This document shows positions 9,418 through 18,320 of a DNA stretch of 64,000 nt, in pieces. How positions within the stretch are numbered: the first letter of the stretch is position 1; every line of letters begins with the position of its first letter. The DNA is taken from NCBI RefSeq assembly GCF_000468035.1, contig NZ_KI260545.1:21677-85676 (forward strand). Direction: 5' to 3'. The stretch is from Selenomonas sp. oral taxon 892 str. F0426. Lineage in GTDB: Bacteria > Bacillota > Negativicutes > Selenomonadales > Selenomonadaceae. A program made the translations under genes and the position numbers. Under the pieces are notes generated by a model that saw only the letters and a program-made list of their open reading frames with translations, did no database searches and was not told where the DNA came from.

Positions 9418-10845
9418 CTACCGACTTGCATAAAGTCTCGTACATTCAAAAAGAATCAAAACGTACGGCTCCACATAAAGTGTAACCACTCCAAAAAACA
9501 TTCCCCAAACAACGACAAAAATGCTCAGAAATATAAGATCATATCGCTGCTGAATCCTCCCTGCTGAGGAAGCTAATACGCGAAACCATAGGATAAGCCC
9601 TACTACCCCTAGATCAGACAGCATCGTTGGAAGTGCAGCCAGCGCAAACTGAAATCCAATTCCCAGCCCCAACAAAGGGCGGTCCACAAAGCTTGCCGTG
9701 ACATCAAAGATACTTGTCAGCCGTGCAAAAGTCGAAAGCTCTCCCTCCGCCCCGATCGCCGCCAATGCCCCACTTGTTGCAAGAGCATTTATCGTATAGA
9801 GTACATCCTCCATGCGTGCAATCGCATATTCCATTTCTTCTCCAAAGAAAAACAGAACACCTCCAACAACCGAAAAGACAACCATCAGTGTCACAATAAT
9901 ATAGGGAATACTCTCACGCAAAGTTTTTTTATAAATATCATATCGCAGGGAAAAGTAGACCAAGAACAAAATAAAGAGACACCACCATGCAGAAAATCCG
10001 CCGGAAAGAATCATCAAGACAATCAAAAGAAGTAGATAGACATGATAAACAGAAATTCCCGATTTATTAAATCGAACCGTTTGAATTTTATTCCAGATAA
10101 GAATACTCAATGCAATAACAAACATGGAAAGGATAAAATGTGATGCCTCTTTTGTCACCCCTTGCAGAACATAGAGATCGCCGCCTTTTGTAAAGGCATG
10201 TGTAAAGGTGCTTTCACCTACACCAAAAATAATTTCATTAATGTCATACGTCAGGGTTAAATTCCCAAGTATGTTTTTTTCAACAAACTCAAATATGGCG
10301 TAGTATGCCAATGGCTGAGAATATACAATCACCCTTTTCAACACAACCATAAGATCATCATCATTACAGATGATTTTAACACTGGCAACTATGCCCAAAA
10401 ACGTCACCACACCAAAATAAAGACGGAATGCATTCCCTACTTCAAGAGGAGCGACAACCTTGGTGCATTGCCCCATTGTATAAAGATCCCACGAATAATC
10501 AGGAAGTGGTGGTATAATCGGCTCTGTATAAGGATAAACAAGTGCTGCAAGGATACCCGCCATAAGGCTTGCCAGAAGCAGCCCGGTACGAAATACTAAT
10601 TGTTGCGGCAACTGCATCCTATGAATCAAAATATAATATAAACCGTACAGAAAGCATACAAGTCCGGATAATTTTCTAAGGCTGGAAATCTCCGTATCGC
10701 CAACCAACAGCAAATATCCTTGCGGCATCGCAATGGCCATGATGGTTGCCAGTGTCAAAAAGGAGAGATATTTTTCCTTTGAAGAGCCTCCCGCCAACAA
10801 AATGTATCCCATATAGATCAACAATAACACCGAAGCGATTGGCAC
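9418..10845 (-). CDS. Wzy-like polysaccharide polymerase / O-antigen ligase-type membrane protein
   Basis: A 475-residue polytopic membrane protein with around ten or more hydrophobic helices and a longer hydrophilic stretch after about residue 325 (FGEEMEYAIARMEDV...). This layout is typical for Wzy polymerases and O-antigen ligases, which vary greatly in sequence. A GTG at 10845 with AAGGGGGGG upstream is the best start. As the only such protein beside a Wzx-like flippase, a Wzz-like regulator and an initiating transferase it is most likely the polymerase of a Wzx/Wzy pathway. No specific motif proves this. Confidence 0.65.
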   Translation of the reverse strand: MPIASVLLLIYMGYILLAGGSSKEKYLSFLTLATIMAIAMPQGYLLLVGDTEISSLRKLSGLVCFLYGLYYILIHRMQLPQQLVFRTGLLLASLMAGILAALVYPYTEPIIPPLPDYSWDLYTMGQCTKVVAPLEVGNAFRLYFGVVTFLGIVASVKIICNDDDLMVVLKRVIVYSQPLAYYAIFEFVEKNILGNLTLTYDINEIIFGVGESTFTHAFTKGGDLYVLQGVTKEASHFILSMFVIALSILIWNKIQTVRFNKSGISVYHVYLLLLIVLMILSGGFSAWWCLFILFLVYFSLRYDIYKKTLRESIPYIIVTLMVVFSVVGGVLFFFGEEMEYAIARMEDVLYTINALATSGALAAIGAEGELSTFARLTSIFDVTASFVDRPLLGLGIGFQFALAALPTMLSDLGVVGLILWFRVLASSAGRIQQRYDLIFLSIFVVVWGMFFGVVTLYVEPYVLILFECTRLYASR

Positions 10846-10857
10846 TCATACCCCCCC

Positions 10858-12030
10858 TTACAACGATAGCAAATAAGCAGACAGTTTTTCCTTTTGATTG
10901 TAATTTTCTCTCAAATATGCCTGTGCGCGGTTGACAAAATTTCGGCGCACAGAAACATCTCCCAAAAGCTCTGTGATATACCTGCAAAGGGCTTTTGGGT
11001 CGTCATCCACAAGGACTTGCTCTCCATGGATAAGCCCTGTTCCCTCGTTGCCGATTGTGGTAGCGACAACAGGAAGCCCGTTTACAATGGCGTTCACCGT
11101 CTTTAATTTTACGCCGGCGCCATATCGCATGGGATTGACAAAAACACTCGATCGTGCATAGAGCTCATCCAATTTCTCCGGTGTATCATGGATCTCTACA
11201 TTGTTATAATCACTTGTCAGCTTCTCAATCCACGCAATTCCTTGTTTCCTGCTGTTCCCGGCAATAATCAGACGATACCCCTCGACATCCCGCGTCAGAT
11301 GCGGATGCACTTTCTGCAAATAAAAGCGAACAGCGTCCTGATTGTTAATCATGAACAACGACCCTATCAGCAAGACCGTCTTCGAATCCAGTGCCTGTTC
11401 CCTGTATTCCGTCTCAATTGCCACAGGCAAAAATGTCGCATGGATTTGGGGATATGCTCTTTTGTAGCGAAGCATTTCATCATAAGAAACAAAAGCGATA
11501 TTCGGGAGGGAACGAACGACAGCAACATCTATTTGCTTATACTTGAATGCATCCAGAAGAAAGTACACTTTTTTCCAAAGGACGCCCTCACTGCTCGCAA
11601 GCCCTTTGAAATAAACATAGTTGTCATTGTTCATATGCAGCATCGCTTTATCATAAGACAACCTTGGATTCTGCAAAATAAGCATGGCAGCAGTATCATC
11701 AACGATCAAGTAATCATATTTACCCTCTAAGCCCACATGTTTTAACTGTTCTCTTGATTTCAGCTGTAACGGAAGAAAAGAAAATATATCGACGATGCGG
11801 TTCTTGCGTGGACAAAGAAACAAGTTCCGCACATATTTTTTTACTTCGTCCACATATTCCTGCTTTGGCGATTCTTTCACTGTGCAGATCAAATCTACAA
11901 TACATCCCATCTGTCGTAAGCATTTGATGCGATTCCATGAATCCACCCGATCACCATGATCCGGTGGGTAGACGAAATCACAATTCACCATCAGTACGGT
12001 TTTCCCTTCAAATCCACCCAAAATCTTCAC
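10858..12030 (-). CDS. GT-B glycosyltransferase
   Basis: A 390-residue glycosyltransferase with an N-terminal loop (VYPPDHGDRVDSWNRIKCLRQMG) and a C-terminal GT4-like donor block: NPMRYGAGVKLKTVNAIVNGLPVVATTIGNEG, with the acidic/glycine pattern that binds the nucleotide-sugar. The reading frame opens with GTG at 12030, 7 bases after the hddA-like stop; a clear ribosome site is not seen, so the exact start is uncertain. It adds a sugar of the repeat unit; its donor is unknown. PVVATT is a common GT4 signature. Confidence 0.8.
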   Translation of the reverse strand: MKILGGFEGKTVLMVNCDFVYPPDHGDRVDSWNRIKCLRQMGCIVDLICTVKESPKQEYVDEVKKYVRNLFLCPRKNRIVDIFSFLPLQLKSREQLKHVGLEGKYDYLIVDDTAAMLILQNPRLSYDKAMLHMNNDNYVYFKGLASSEGVLWKKVYFLLDAFKYKQIDVAVVRSLPNIAFVSYDEMLRYKRAYPQIHATFLPVAIETEYREQALDSKTVLLIGSLFMINNQDAVRFYLQKVHPHLTRDVEGYRLIIAGNSRKQGIAWIEKLTSDYNNVEIHDTPEKLDELYARSSVFVNPMRYGAGVKLKTVNAIVNGLPVVATTIGNEGTGLIHGEQVLVDDDPKALCRYITELLGDVSVRRNFVNRAQAYLRENYNQKEKLSAYLLSL

Positions 12031-12036
12031 CCTTAT

Positions 12037-13047
12037 CTACTTGAGGTATTTTTCCGGAACATCATAATCTTCTGCTTTGAAATAGATAACCTGTGTTCCC
12101 TCATTTTCAAAGAGGAATGGGACATACAGTAAATCCTCCAATTCGTTCAGAACACGTTCCTGCTTATCCCTTTCCACATAGAATAGTAAGAAACCACCGC
12201 CGCCGGCTCCCAGCAGTTTTCCGCCTGTTGCCCCTGCCTTCATCGCTCTCTGATAGATACGGTCAATGGAATCTGTAGAAACAGCATCTGAGATGCCGCG
12301 TTTCAGATTCCATGTATAGTCAAGCAATTTCCCGAACTCGTTCAGATCTCCTTTGGAGGTCAGAATCTCCTCAGACTGATCGACCAAGGCTTTCATTTCA
12401 ATCAGATTCTTAATCTTGTTCGCGATATTTTTTTCTGTTTCCTTCTGTATCTCCGAAGAAAAGCGTGAGAATCCTGTAAAGAATAGCATGAGGTTGTCAT
12501 TAAATTCTTTTTTTCGCTGATTTGATATGATAAGAGGCGTAACCTTATAGCCGTTTTTGTCCATATCGATGCGGTTCAAGCCGCCAAAAGCCGCCGCGAT
12601 CTGATCCTGAATCCCGCCGGCCTCACGGCAGAGAACGCGTTCCACGTAAATGGCTTCATCCGCCAGCCGCCGTTTGTCTACACGTTTTCCCTTCAGTCCA
12701 TAGAAAGCATTCAACATGCCGACTGCAAAGGAAGATGAGGTTCCAAGTCCCGTCCTCGCCGGTAGATCTGCCTCGTAGGAAAGGCGGATCTCGTGCATGT
12801 CCTTAAACTTCATGAGGTTACGGATCAGCGGGTGTTCAATATCATCTACAGTTTTAACACGTTCAATATTGGCATAGGAAAACTCGCTGGAATACTCAAA
12901 GAACGGCGGCAAATGACGTGCCGTCACATAACAATACTTATCGAAGGTCGTCGATAAAACGCTCCCTCCATACTGCTCATAGAATTCTGCCATATCCGTT
13001 CCGCCGCCAAAAAACGACATACGAAAAGGCGTCTTCGTTATAATCAT
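12037..13047 (-). CDS. hddA: D-glycero-D-manno-heptose 7-phosphate kinase-like GHMP kinase (HddA)
   Basis: A 336-residue GHMP kinase. It opens MIITKTPFRMSFFGGGTD, the motif shared with HddA; the ATP-binding glycine/serine loop is PARTGLGTSSSFAVG at residues 96-110, and GATGGKLLGAGGGGFLLFY near 285-303 is the third GHMP motif. HddA phosphorylates D-glycero-D-manno-heptose 7-phosphate at C1, feeding HddC. Fucokinase and mannose-type kinases are relatives, but the length and FFGGGTD start favour HddA. The ATG follows GAGGTGGGCAA. Its presence in the same operon as hddC is the strongest reason to think the glycan contains a GDP-heptose-derived sugar. Confidence 0.78.
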   Translation of the reverse strand: MIITKTPFRMSFFGGGTDMAEFYEQYGGSVLSTTFDKYCYVTARHLPPFFEYSSEFSYANIERVKTVDDIEHPLIRNLMKFKDMHEIRLSYEADLPARTGLGTSSSFAVGMLNAFYGLKGKRVDKRRLADEAIYVERVLCREAGGIQDQIAAAFGGLNRIDMDKNGYKVTPLIISNQRKKEFNDNLMLFFTGFSRFSSEIQKETEKNIANKIKNLIEMKALVDQSEEILTSKGDLNEFGKLLDYTWNLKRGISDAVSTDSIDRIYQRAMKAGATGGKLLGAGGGGFLLFYVERDKQERVLNELEDLLYVPFLFENEGTQVIYFKAEDYDVPEKYLK

Positions 13048-13090
13048 TTGCCCACCTCGTTTATTGTATACGTCCCTGTTTTAAAGACTA

Positions 13091-14632
13091 TTAGACCTTT
13101 TCTTTATGTAATTTCTCATAGACAATCCCCTTTACCGTTTTCATATAGCTACATATATCTTTGAATTCCTGCGTCCGATGAAAGAACAATATCTGCATCG
13201 CCCCCATCAGAACTGCAATCAGCAAGCATTTTACAACAAGATAAAGATATGTATCAGGAAGTGCTAAATAGTCAACCATGATATATATCAACAAAATTTC
13301 TACCGCGACCAACAAACTCCATCTAAGATGACTCCACAAGTACGACTTCATACTTCGCTTAAAGATAATTCGAAATACAAATTGTACACGGCCATAAACG
13401 ATGCACAAAAGTCCTGCGATTGTCCCTATCATAATGCCAACAATGCCGTAAACGTATACGAGTCCTATGGAAAGGAATAAATTTACAGCAGCAGATGCAA
13501 CCATATAGCTGCGATCATTATCAAACGTCCCATGCGTACTGCGGAAATTATATGCGTTTTCAAACTGTATTCCCAATAATGTATTAACAGCCAAAGCAAT
13601 GGCATACGCCTCCGGCAACAAAAAATCCCCACCGAAGAACGTTCGCATGAACGGCTGCAATACAACTGCATAGATGCACGCAATGTAAGCGCCCCAGAAC
13701 AAGTACATCATATCCAACATACGGTATACTTTATAACTTTTCTCTTTATCCTCAGCGTAGATCAGATTTCCGACACTGGGTATGATCCCCTGCAGTATTT
13801 TATACATGATGGAATTGACTCCCGTGTAAATCAGGATATAATTTGAGAGCAATCCTGCCATGCGGAGTCCGAGGACGGTCGAAACGACAATGGCATCTGT
13901 GCCAAAATAGATGATATAAGAAAGCTTATGTACGAGAAAGTTTCCAACATCTGTAAAGAATTTACGTGCACGCATATCTGCAACTGTCACCTTTACCGAA
14001 TGCAGAAATGGATACATTTTTCCCGCCTTACGATGCAGGTAGACATTCGCAATAATATTGAAGGTCAGACCCGTTGCCGCATAGAGGAAATAGTCCTGCC
14101 ACACAATAACCGCCAAAAACTTGACAAGATTCGAGCTGAGCGTACATGCAATATCCGCACGTGAGCAAACAAAATCCTTTTGATTTGCTGTAAAAAGTGT
14201 CCTGCGATATGCCAAAAAATAAGAACTGAGAACTGTCCCTATCTGTATCACATAAACGAACTCAACATAGTACCACGAGATACTATCATCCTGTACAATC
14301 CATGGGAGGAAGAAAAAGAGAACAACGCCGACCAGAAAAACGAACGTGCCTATAACGAGATAAATATACCGATATACACTCATCAGCATATTGATTTCTT
14401 GCTCATTTCCATTTGCAAACTCACGATAAAGACCATAGCTGATGACAGTACTGACGCCAAGCTCCGCCAAGGACAATATCGTGAGAAGATTGGAAAACAG
14501 ACCTTCCAGGCCGAGCAGCTCGATCGGCATATAACGGGTAAACGCCTGTCGCAGCAGAATGCCAAGGACTGCTGCCAACACGTAGAACACCATCGAATAC
14601 GCGCTGTTTCGCAGGACATTAAGAACTCGCAT
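13091..14632 (-). CDS. Wzx-like polysaccharide flippase
   Basis: A 513-residue integral membrane protein with about a dozen or more hydrophobic helices (first at residues 14-28, IVGIMIGTIAGLLCIVYG late), matching the MOP-superfamily polysaccharide exporters that flip undecaprenyl-linked repeat units across the inner membrane. The start codon shares one base with the stop of the upstream fucosyltransferase-like gene (TAATG). Context with the initiating transferase and Wzy-like protein supports the role. Specificity cannot be inferred. Confidence 0.82.
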   Translation of the reverse strand: MRVLNVLRNSAYSMVFYVLAAVLGILLRQAFTRYMPIELLGLEGLFSNLLTILSLAELGVSTVISYGLYREFANGNEQEINMLMSVYRYIYLVIGTFVFLVGVVLFFFLPWIVQDDSISWYYVEFVYVIQIGTVLSSYFLAYRRTLFTANQKDFVCSRADIACTLSSNLVKFLAVIVWQDYFLYAATGLTFNIIANVYLHRKAGKMYPFLHSVKVTVADMRARKFFTDVGNFLVHKLSYIIYFGTDAIVVSTVLGLRMAGLLSNYILIYTGVNSIMYKILQGIIPSVGNLIYAEDKEKSYKVYRMLDMMYLFWGAYIACIYAVVLQPFMRTFFGGDFLLPEAYAIALAVNTLLGIQFENAYNFRSTHGTFDNDRSYMVASAAVNLFLSIGLVYVYGIVGIMIGTIAGLLCIVYGRVQFVFRIIFKRSMKSYLWSHLRWSLLVAVEILLIYIMVDYLALPDTYLYLVVKCLLIAVLMGAMQILFFHRTQEFKDICSYMKTVKGIVYEKLHKEKV

Positions 14633-15711
14633 TAGCTCCGATACAACCCCTTGTCTAAAATATTCATGTATTCAAAAGGTCCATAATCCGCCAAACGCCG
14701 AATGCGCGCTGAAATAGAAATCTGAGAAAGCCCTGCAATCAGTCCATCACATGCCGCCAGTGTGTACATATCACGCAATGCCTCAAGGCCATCCAGATAA
14801 TGTGTATTCTCCCGATCCAACGCATCCAATATTGCAAGACGAACACCTTCTCCTCGGTGCACATCTTCATAGTAGAGCAATCGTTCTCCATAACGTTCCT
14901 TGAACGCCTCAAGCCTCGTATTATCATCGGTTGCAAGGAAAATATGGGTAAATCCACCTTCTTTGTCCAAGACATCATCAATTGCGGAGAAAAAATCCTC
15001 CACCGTCACCATATTGGGATGTCCTTCCCATTGGAGTGCGAAATCCGTTCCACGAACATGAACCCCTAAAACCTTTTTCTCCGACTCTCCCCGTGGAAGG
15101 AGTTTCCAAAAGCTATTCTCAAAAAAACGCTTTGTTTTTTCATTCAGATGGAGATGCTTGCGGGCCACACCTGCCAATTTTTTCAAATATTCTTCATTGA
15201 CAACATATCCGACAGGCGCGTCAGGATTCAAATTTCCTAGATCATATTCAATACGCGAGAAATGTGGCAATTCAAGAAAGAAAACGCGACTGCTTTCATA
15301 TACATCTGAAAGAGATACATCTGTTGGCTGTGAAAAATAATACTCAAAGGCATTATCCGTCCCATCGATCAGATGCGCCTCTCGATAAATACAACTGTCG
15401 TGAAATTTTATAACCGGCGTAAACCCCAACCGTTCTGCCTCCCAAAGAGCATATAACATATAACGGTACATTGCCCCCATAGCACCATTGACTTCAATAA
15501 AAAAAATGTTCTTATCCGGATGTTTTTCTCCATAGGACTGCAAATGAAGGGAATTTGGATTATGACCTATCGTCATGACATTATTCACAAAGGTCGCGTC
15601 ATTACAATGACGTAAAACTCTCTGCAGATAATTCACTTTGGGATGTTTCTTTAGGAAAGTCTTTATATGCTCGCTAATACGATACTTCCAATAGAACTTA
15701 TTCACAGCCAT
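14632..15711 (-). CDS. Fucosyltransferase-superfamily glycosyltransferase
   Basis: A 359-residue protein. The best start is the ATG at 15711 with GAGAGGAG about 12 bases upstream; a TTG at 15759 would add 16 residues but lacks a ribosome site. GVHVRGTDF at about residue 216-224 matches the HxRxTD-type motif I of alpha-1,6-, alpha-1,2- and protein O-fucosyltransferases, where the arginine contacts GDP-fucose. A GDP-6-deoxysugar donor fits the Gmd-like and Fcl-like genes of the same operon. Overall similarity to a named GT family is not obvious to me, so the assignment is by motif and context. Confidence 0.62.
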   Translation of the reverse strand: MAVNKFYWKYRISEHIKTFLKKHPKVNYLQRVLRHCNDATFVNNVMTIGHNPNSLHLQSYGEKHPDKNIFFIEVNGAMGAMYRYMLYALWEAERLGFTPVIKFHDSCIYREAHLIDGTDNAFEYYFSQPTDVSLSDVYESSRVFFLELPHFSRIEYDLGNLNPDAPVGYVVNEEYLKKLAGVARKHLHLNEKTKRFFENSFWKLLPRGESEKKVLGVHVRGTDFALQWEGHPNMVTVEDFFSAIDDVLDKEGGFTHIFLATDDNTRLEAFKERYGERLLYYEDVHRGEGVRLAILDALDRENTHYLDGLEALRDMYTLAACDGLIAGLSQISISARIRRLADYGPFEYMNILDKGLYRS

Positions 15712-15745
15712 TTCTGACAGGAACTCCTCTCTTATAATAAGGACT

Positions 15746-16834
15746 CTATTCCTTAGCAACTTTATAATATGTCGAGAAAAGAGCTTTTCTCATTTTATTA
15801 GCTGTAAACTCTGCTTCATAGAGAGTTCTAGCATTCTTCCCCATATTAATCAATGATGACTTATCCAGTGAGTCCAAAATTTCTTGCAAAGATTTGCCGC
15901 CATCATCCAATTCGAACAACCATCCGCTTTGATTCTTGTGAACCAACTCTGGCAGGGCTCCCCGATTACTCGCAATCACCGGAGTTCCATTGCGCATAGC
16001 TTCAACCGCTGTAAGACCGAAGGCTTCCCATCGGGAAGGCATAATAAGTGCATCGCAAATGCTATAATACCCGTCGATCTGTTGATAGTCGACCCATCCT
16101 AAGAAAGTGACCCGATCATCTGATACGGATATCTTCTGATCCTGTACAACAGAATCACCAATCACATATAAATGCACATCCTGTCTTGATACGTTATAAT
16201 GAAATTGCTCCAAAAGCCAATCCAGTCCCTTTTGCCGATCCAATCGACCTACAAAGAGAAGGTTTATCTTATCCGGATCAAATCCGAGAATTTCTACAGC
16301 TGGCACTGCTCCAAGAACATCCGCCCCATTGTATATGCGCAACATTTTTTTTGAGGGAATACCAAATGCAATCGCGGCATTTTGCTCGTAATCCGATACA
16401 TTGATAATACAATCCGTCACGTATGATAACAGCTTTTCCACAAGAGCATATATTTTTTTATTTCTGAGAGATGTTTCTCTCAGAAATGCCCACCCATGTG
16501 CGTTATAAATGATTTTTTTCTTTCCTTTGGGCAGAAATAGATAGGGAAAACGTACAAAAACACCTGCCCATGTGCTGTGAACCATCAATATGTCAGGCTC
16601 TACTTGGCAAATCACTCTCCAAATGCGAACCATAGCCCGAGGAATATTCAAGAGAGTTCTTGCATAGGGATAGTAATATACTTTTGACGATGGAAGTTCC
16701 CATCTTTTTTCCGACATAGGATGGCTCAATACTAAATAGTCATCTATATCGTCCGGTGTTTCACCAGAGAACAACGTATGCAAATAGGTCGCCACGCCGC
16801 CTTTTACATACTCTCCAACATGCAACACCTTCAC
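15746..16834 (-). CDS. Family 4 glycosyltransferase
   Basis: A 362-residue GT4 enzyme: VLHVGEYVKGGVATYLHTLF is the N-terminal glycine loop, LLFVGRLDRQKGLDWLLEQF the start of the donor domain, and SRWEAFGLTAVEAMRNGTPVIASNRGALPE carries the E-x7-E motif that binds the nucleotide-sugar. Starts at a GTG with AGGGGGCAGG upstream. It directly follows the initiating sugar-phosphate transferase, so it may add the second sugar of the repeat unit. Donor sugar unknown. Confidence 0.9.
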   Translation of the reverse strand: MKVLHVGEYVKGGVATYLHTLFSGETPDDIDDYLVLSHPMSEKRWELPSSKVYYYPYARTLLNIPRAMVRIWRVICQVEPDILMVHSTWAGVFVRFPYLFLPKGKKKIIYNAHGWAFLRETSLRNKKIYALVEKLLSYVTDCIINVSDYEQNAAIAFGIPSKKMLRIYNGADVLGAVPAVEILGFDPDKINLLFVGRLDRQKGLDWLLEQFHYNVSRQDVHLYVIGDSVVQDQKISVSDDRVTFLGWVDYQQIDGYYSICDALIMPSRWEAFGLTAVEAMRNGTPVIASNRGALPELVHKNQSGWLFELDDGGKSLQEILDSLDKSSLINMGKNARTLYEAEFTANKMRKALFSTYYKVAKE

Positions 16835-16858
16835 AATCGACCTGCCCCCTTATAAGGT

Positions 16859-18295
16859 TTAATACGCACCTTTTCCTGTAAACACCGTTTTTACCGTTTT
16901 AAACAGATATACCAGATCAATCCAAACAGACCAATTGCGTACATACCATGTATCCATAGCAACCCGTTCCTCATAGGTCGTATCGCTGCGCCCGTTTACC
17001 TGCCACATCCCCGTGATGCCCGGCGGAACCATGTAATACTCACGGATATAGTCCCCATACCGCTCAACCTCTTTTGTCACAATAGGGCGGGGGCCGACAA
17101 GACTCATATCGCCCATCAGCACATTCCAGAGCTGGGGCAGTTCATCAAGGCTTGTTTTACGAAGAAACGCCCCAAGTTTTGTAACACGGGGATCGTTTGT
17201 AAGTTTGAAGGACTCCTCCCACTCTTTCCGGGCTTCCGGATTCTTTGCAAGGTATTCTTCCAGACGTTCCTGCGCATCCGATACCATGGACTGGAATTTA
17301 TAGCAGGGAAAAAGCTTCCCGTTCCGTCCCACGCGGCGATGCGCGAAGATGATACGCCCCTTATTGTCAATCCCAACGAGAATCGCCAAGATCAAAAGAA
17401 TCGGCAAGATCAAAAGCCCGCCGCAGATCGTAGCAACAAGGTCAAAGATACGCTTTGCCAGACGATTCCTCCTCCGTGCAAGATTGTTGCGGATACTGAG
17501 CATAAAGACTTTTTCGGTATAGAACGGCTCAACACCGACATGTCCCAAAGGAAGCATCATCAAATCAGGAACAAACAGAATATCCCGAACAAGGGGCTGA
17601 ATCTTTGCGACAAGTTTTTCAAGACGCTCACTGTCCATTCCCGGTGCTGTAATGATGACGGTCTGTATCCCGGAATCCCGAATAATGGTCTCAGCATCGC
17701 TCACCTTGCCCAATAATAAAAATTTTTGCGGCAGCATCTCTGAAATCGGGTTATCGTCCAAAAGACCGACAACCCGGTAACGATAGCCCAAATCGCCTTC
17801 AAAGAACTGAAGGACAAGCTCTGCTGTTTTGCCGGCGCCGATGATGATAACGGGCTTTACAAACGTCTGTGTCACCTTAAGGAGCTTCATCAGGACATAG
17901 CGCACGGCATAGACGTTGAACAACGCAAGGCATCCAAACAAAACGACATAGAGACGTGATGCGAGTATGCTTGCCTCCATAAAGTAAAGTGCCACAATAC
18001 AGGTGATAAGCGCATACAGTATGGCATAGAAGATCTGCCGCACCGTCTCAAGGATCGGCTGCATCTTTGTATAGGTTTGCGCAATCCCGAGGAAAGCGAT
18101 AAAGACGAGCGGAATCCAAAAGAAGAGATAGGCATCGGGAACGTGATAGGATGTCCCCATAAAGAGCCCATAGAGGTCATGCAGACCAAATGCCATCTTC
18201 TCCGCAAGGAGAATGGCAGCATAATCGCAGATAATAAAAAGCAGAGGGGCACATATTCTGCGTATGCGATCCGGAATCTGAGTTCCCGTATGCAT
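16859..18295 (-). CDS. WbaP-type undecaprenyl-phosphate sugar-1-phosphate transferase
   Basis: A 478-residue polyisoprenyl-phosphate hexose-1-phosphate transferase that starts repeat-unit synthesis on the lipid carrier. Four to five N-terminal membrane helices and a CoA-binding-like domain (VIIGAGKTAELVLQFFEGDLGYRYRVVGLLDD) precede the catalytic C-terminal domain, which shows KRIFDLVATICGG, KFQSMVSDAQERLEEYL, TSLDELPQLWNV with the Asp-Glu pair, and LVGPRPIV. The start at 18295 (MHTGTQ) has GAGGGGAG upstream; a longer frame has no ribosome site. The specific first sugar (galactose, glucose or other) is not readable. Confidence 0.92.
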   Translation of the reverse strand: MHTGTQIPDRIRRICAPLLFIICDYAAILLAEKMAFGLHDLYGLFMGTSYHVPDAYLFFWIPLVFIAFLGIAQTYTKMQPILETVRQIFYAILYALITCIVALYFMEASILASRLYVVLFGCLALFNVYAVRYVLMKLLKVTQTFVKPVIIIGAGKTAELVLQFFEGDLGYRYRVVGLLDDNPISEMLPQKFLLLGKVSDAETIIRDSGIQTVIITAPGMDSERLEKLVAKIQPLVRDILFVPDLMMLPLGHVGVEPFYTEKVFMLSIRNNLARRRNRLAKRIFDLVATICGGLLILPILLILAILVGIDNKGRIIFAHRRVGRNGKLFPCYKFQSMVSDAQERLEEYLAKNPEARKEWEESFKLTNDPRVTKLGAFLRKTSLDELPQLWNVLMGDMSLVGPRPIVTKEVERYGDYIREYYMVPPGITGMWQVNGRSDTTYEERVAMDTWYVRNWSVWIDLVYLFKTVKTVFTGKGAY

Positions 18296-18320
18296 AAATA
18301 TGCTCCCCTCCTTTTCTGTA

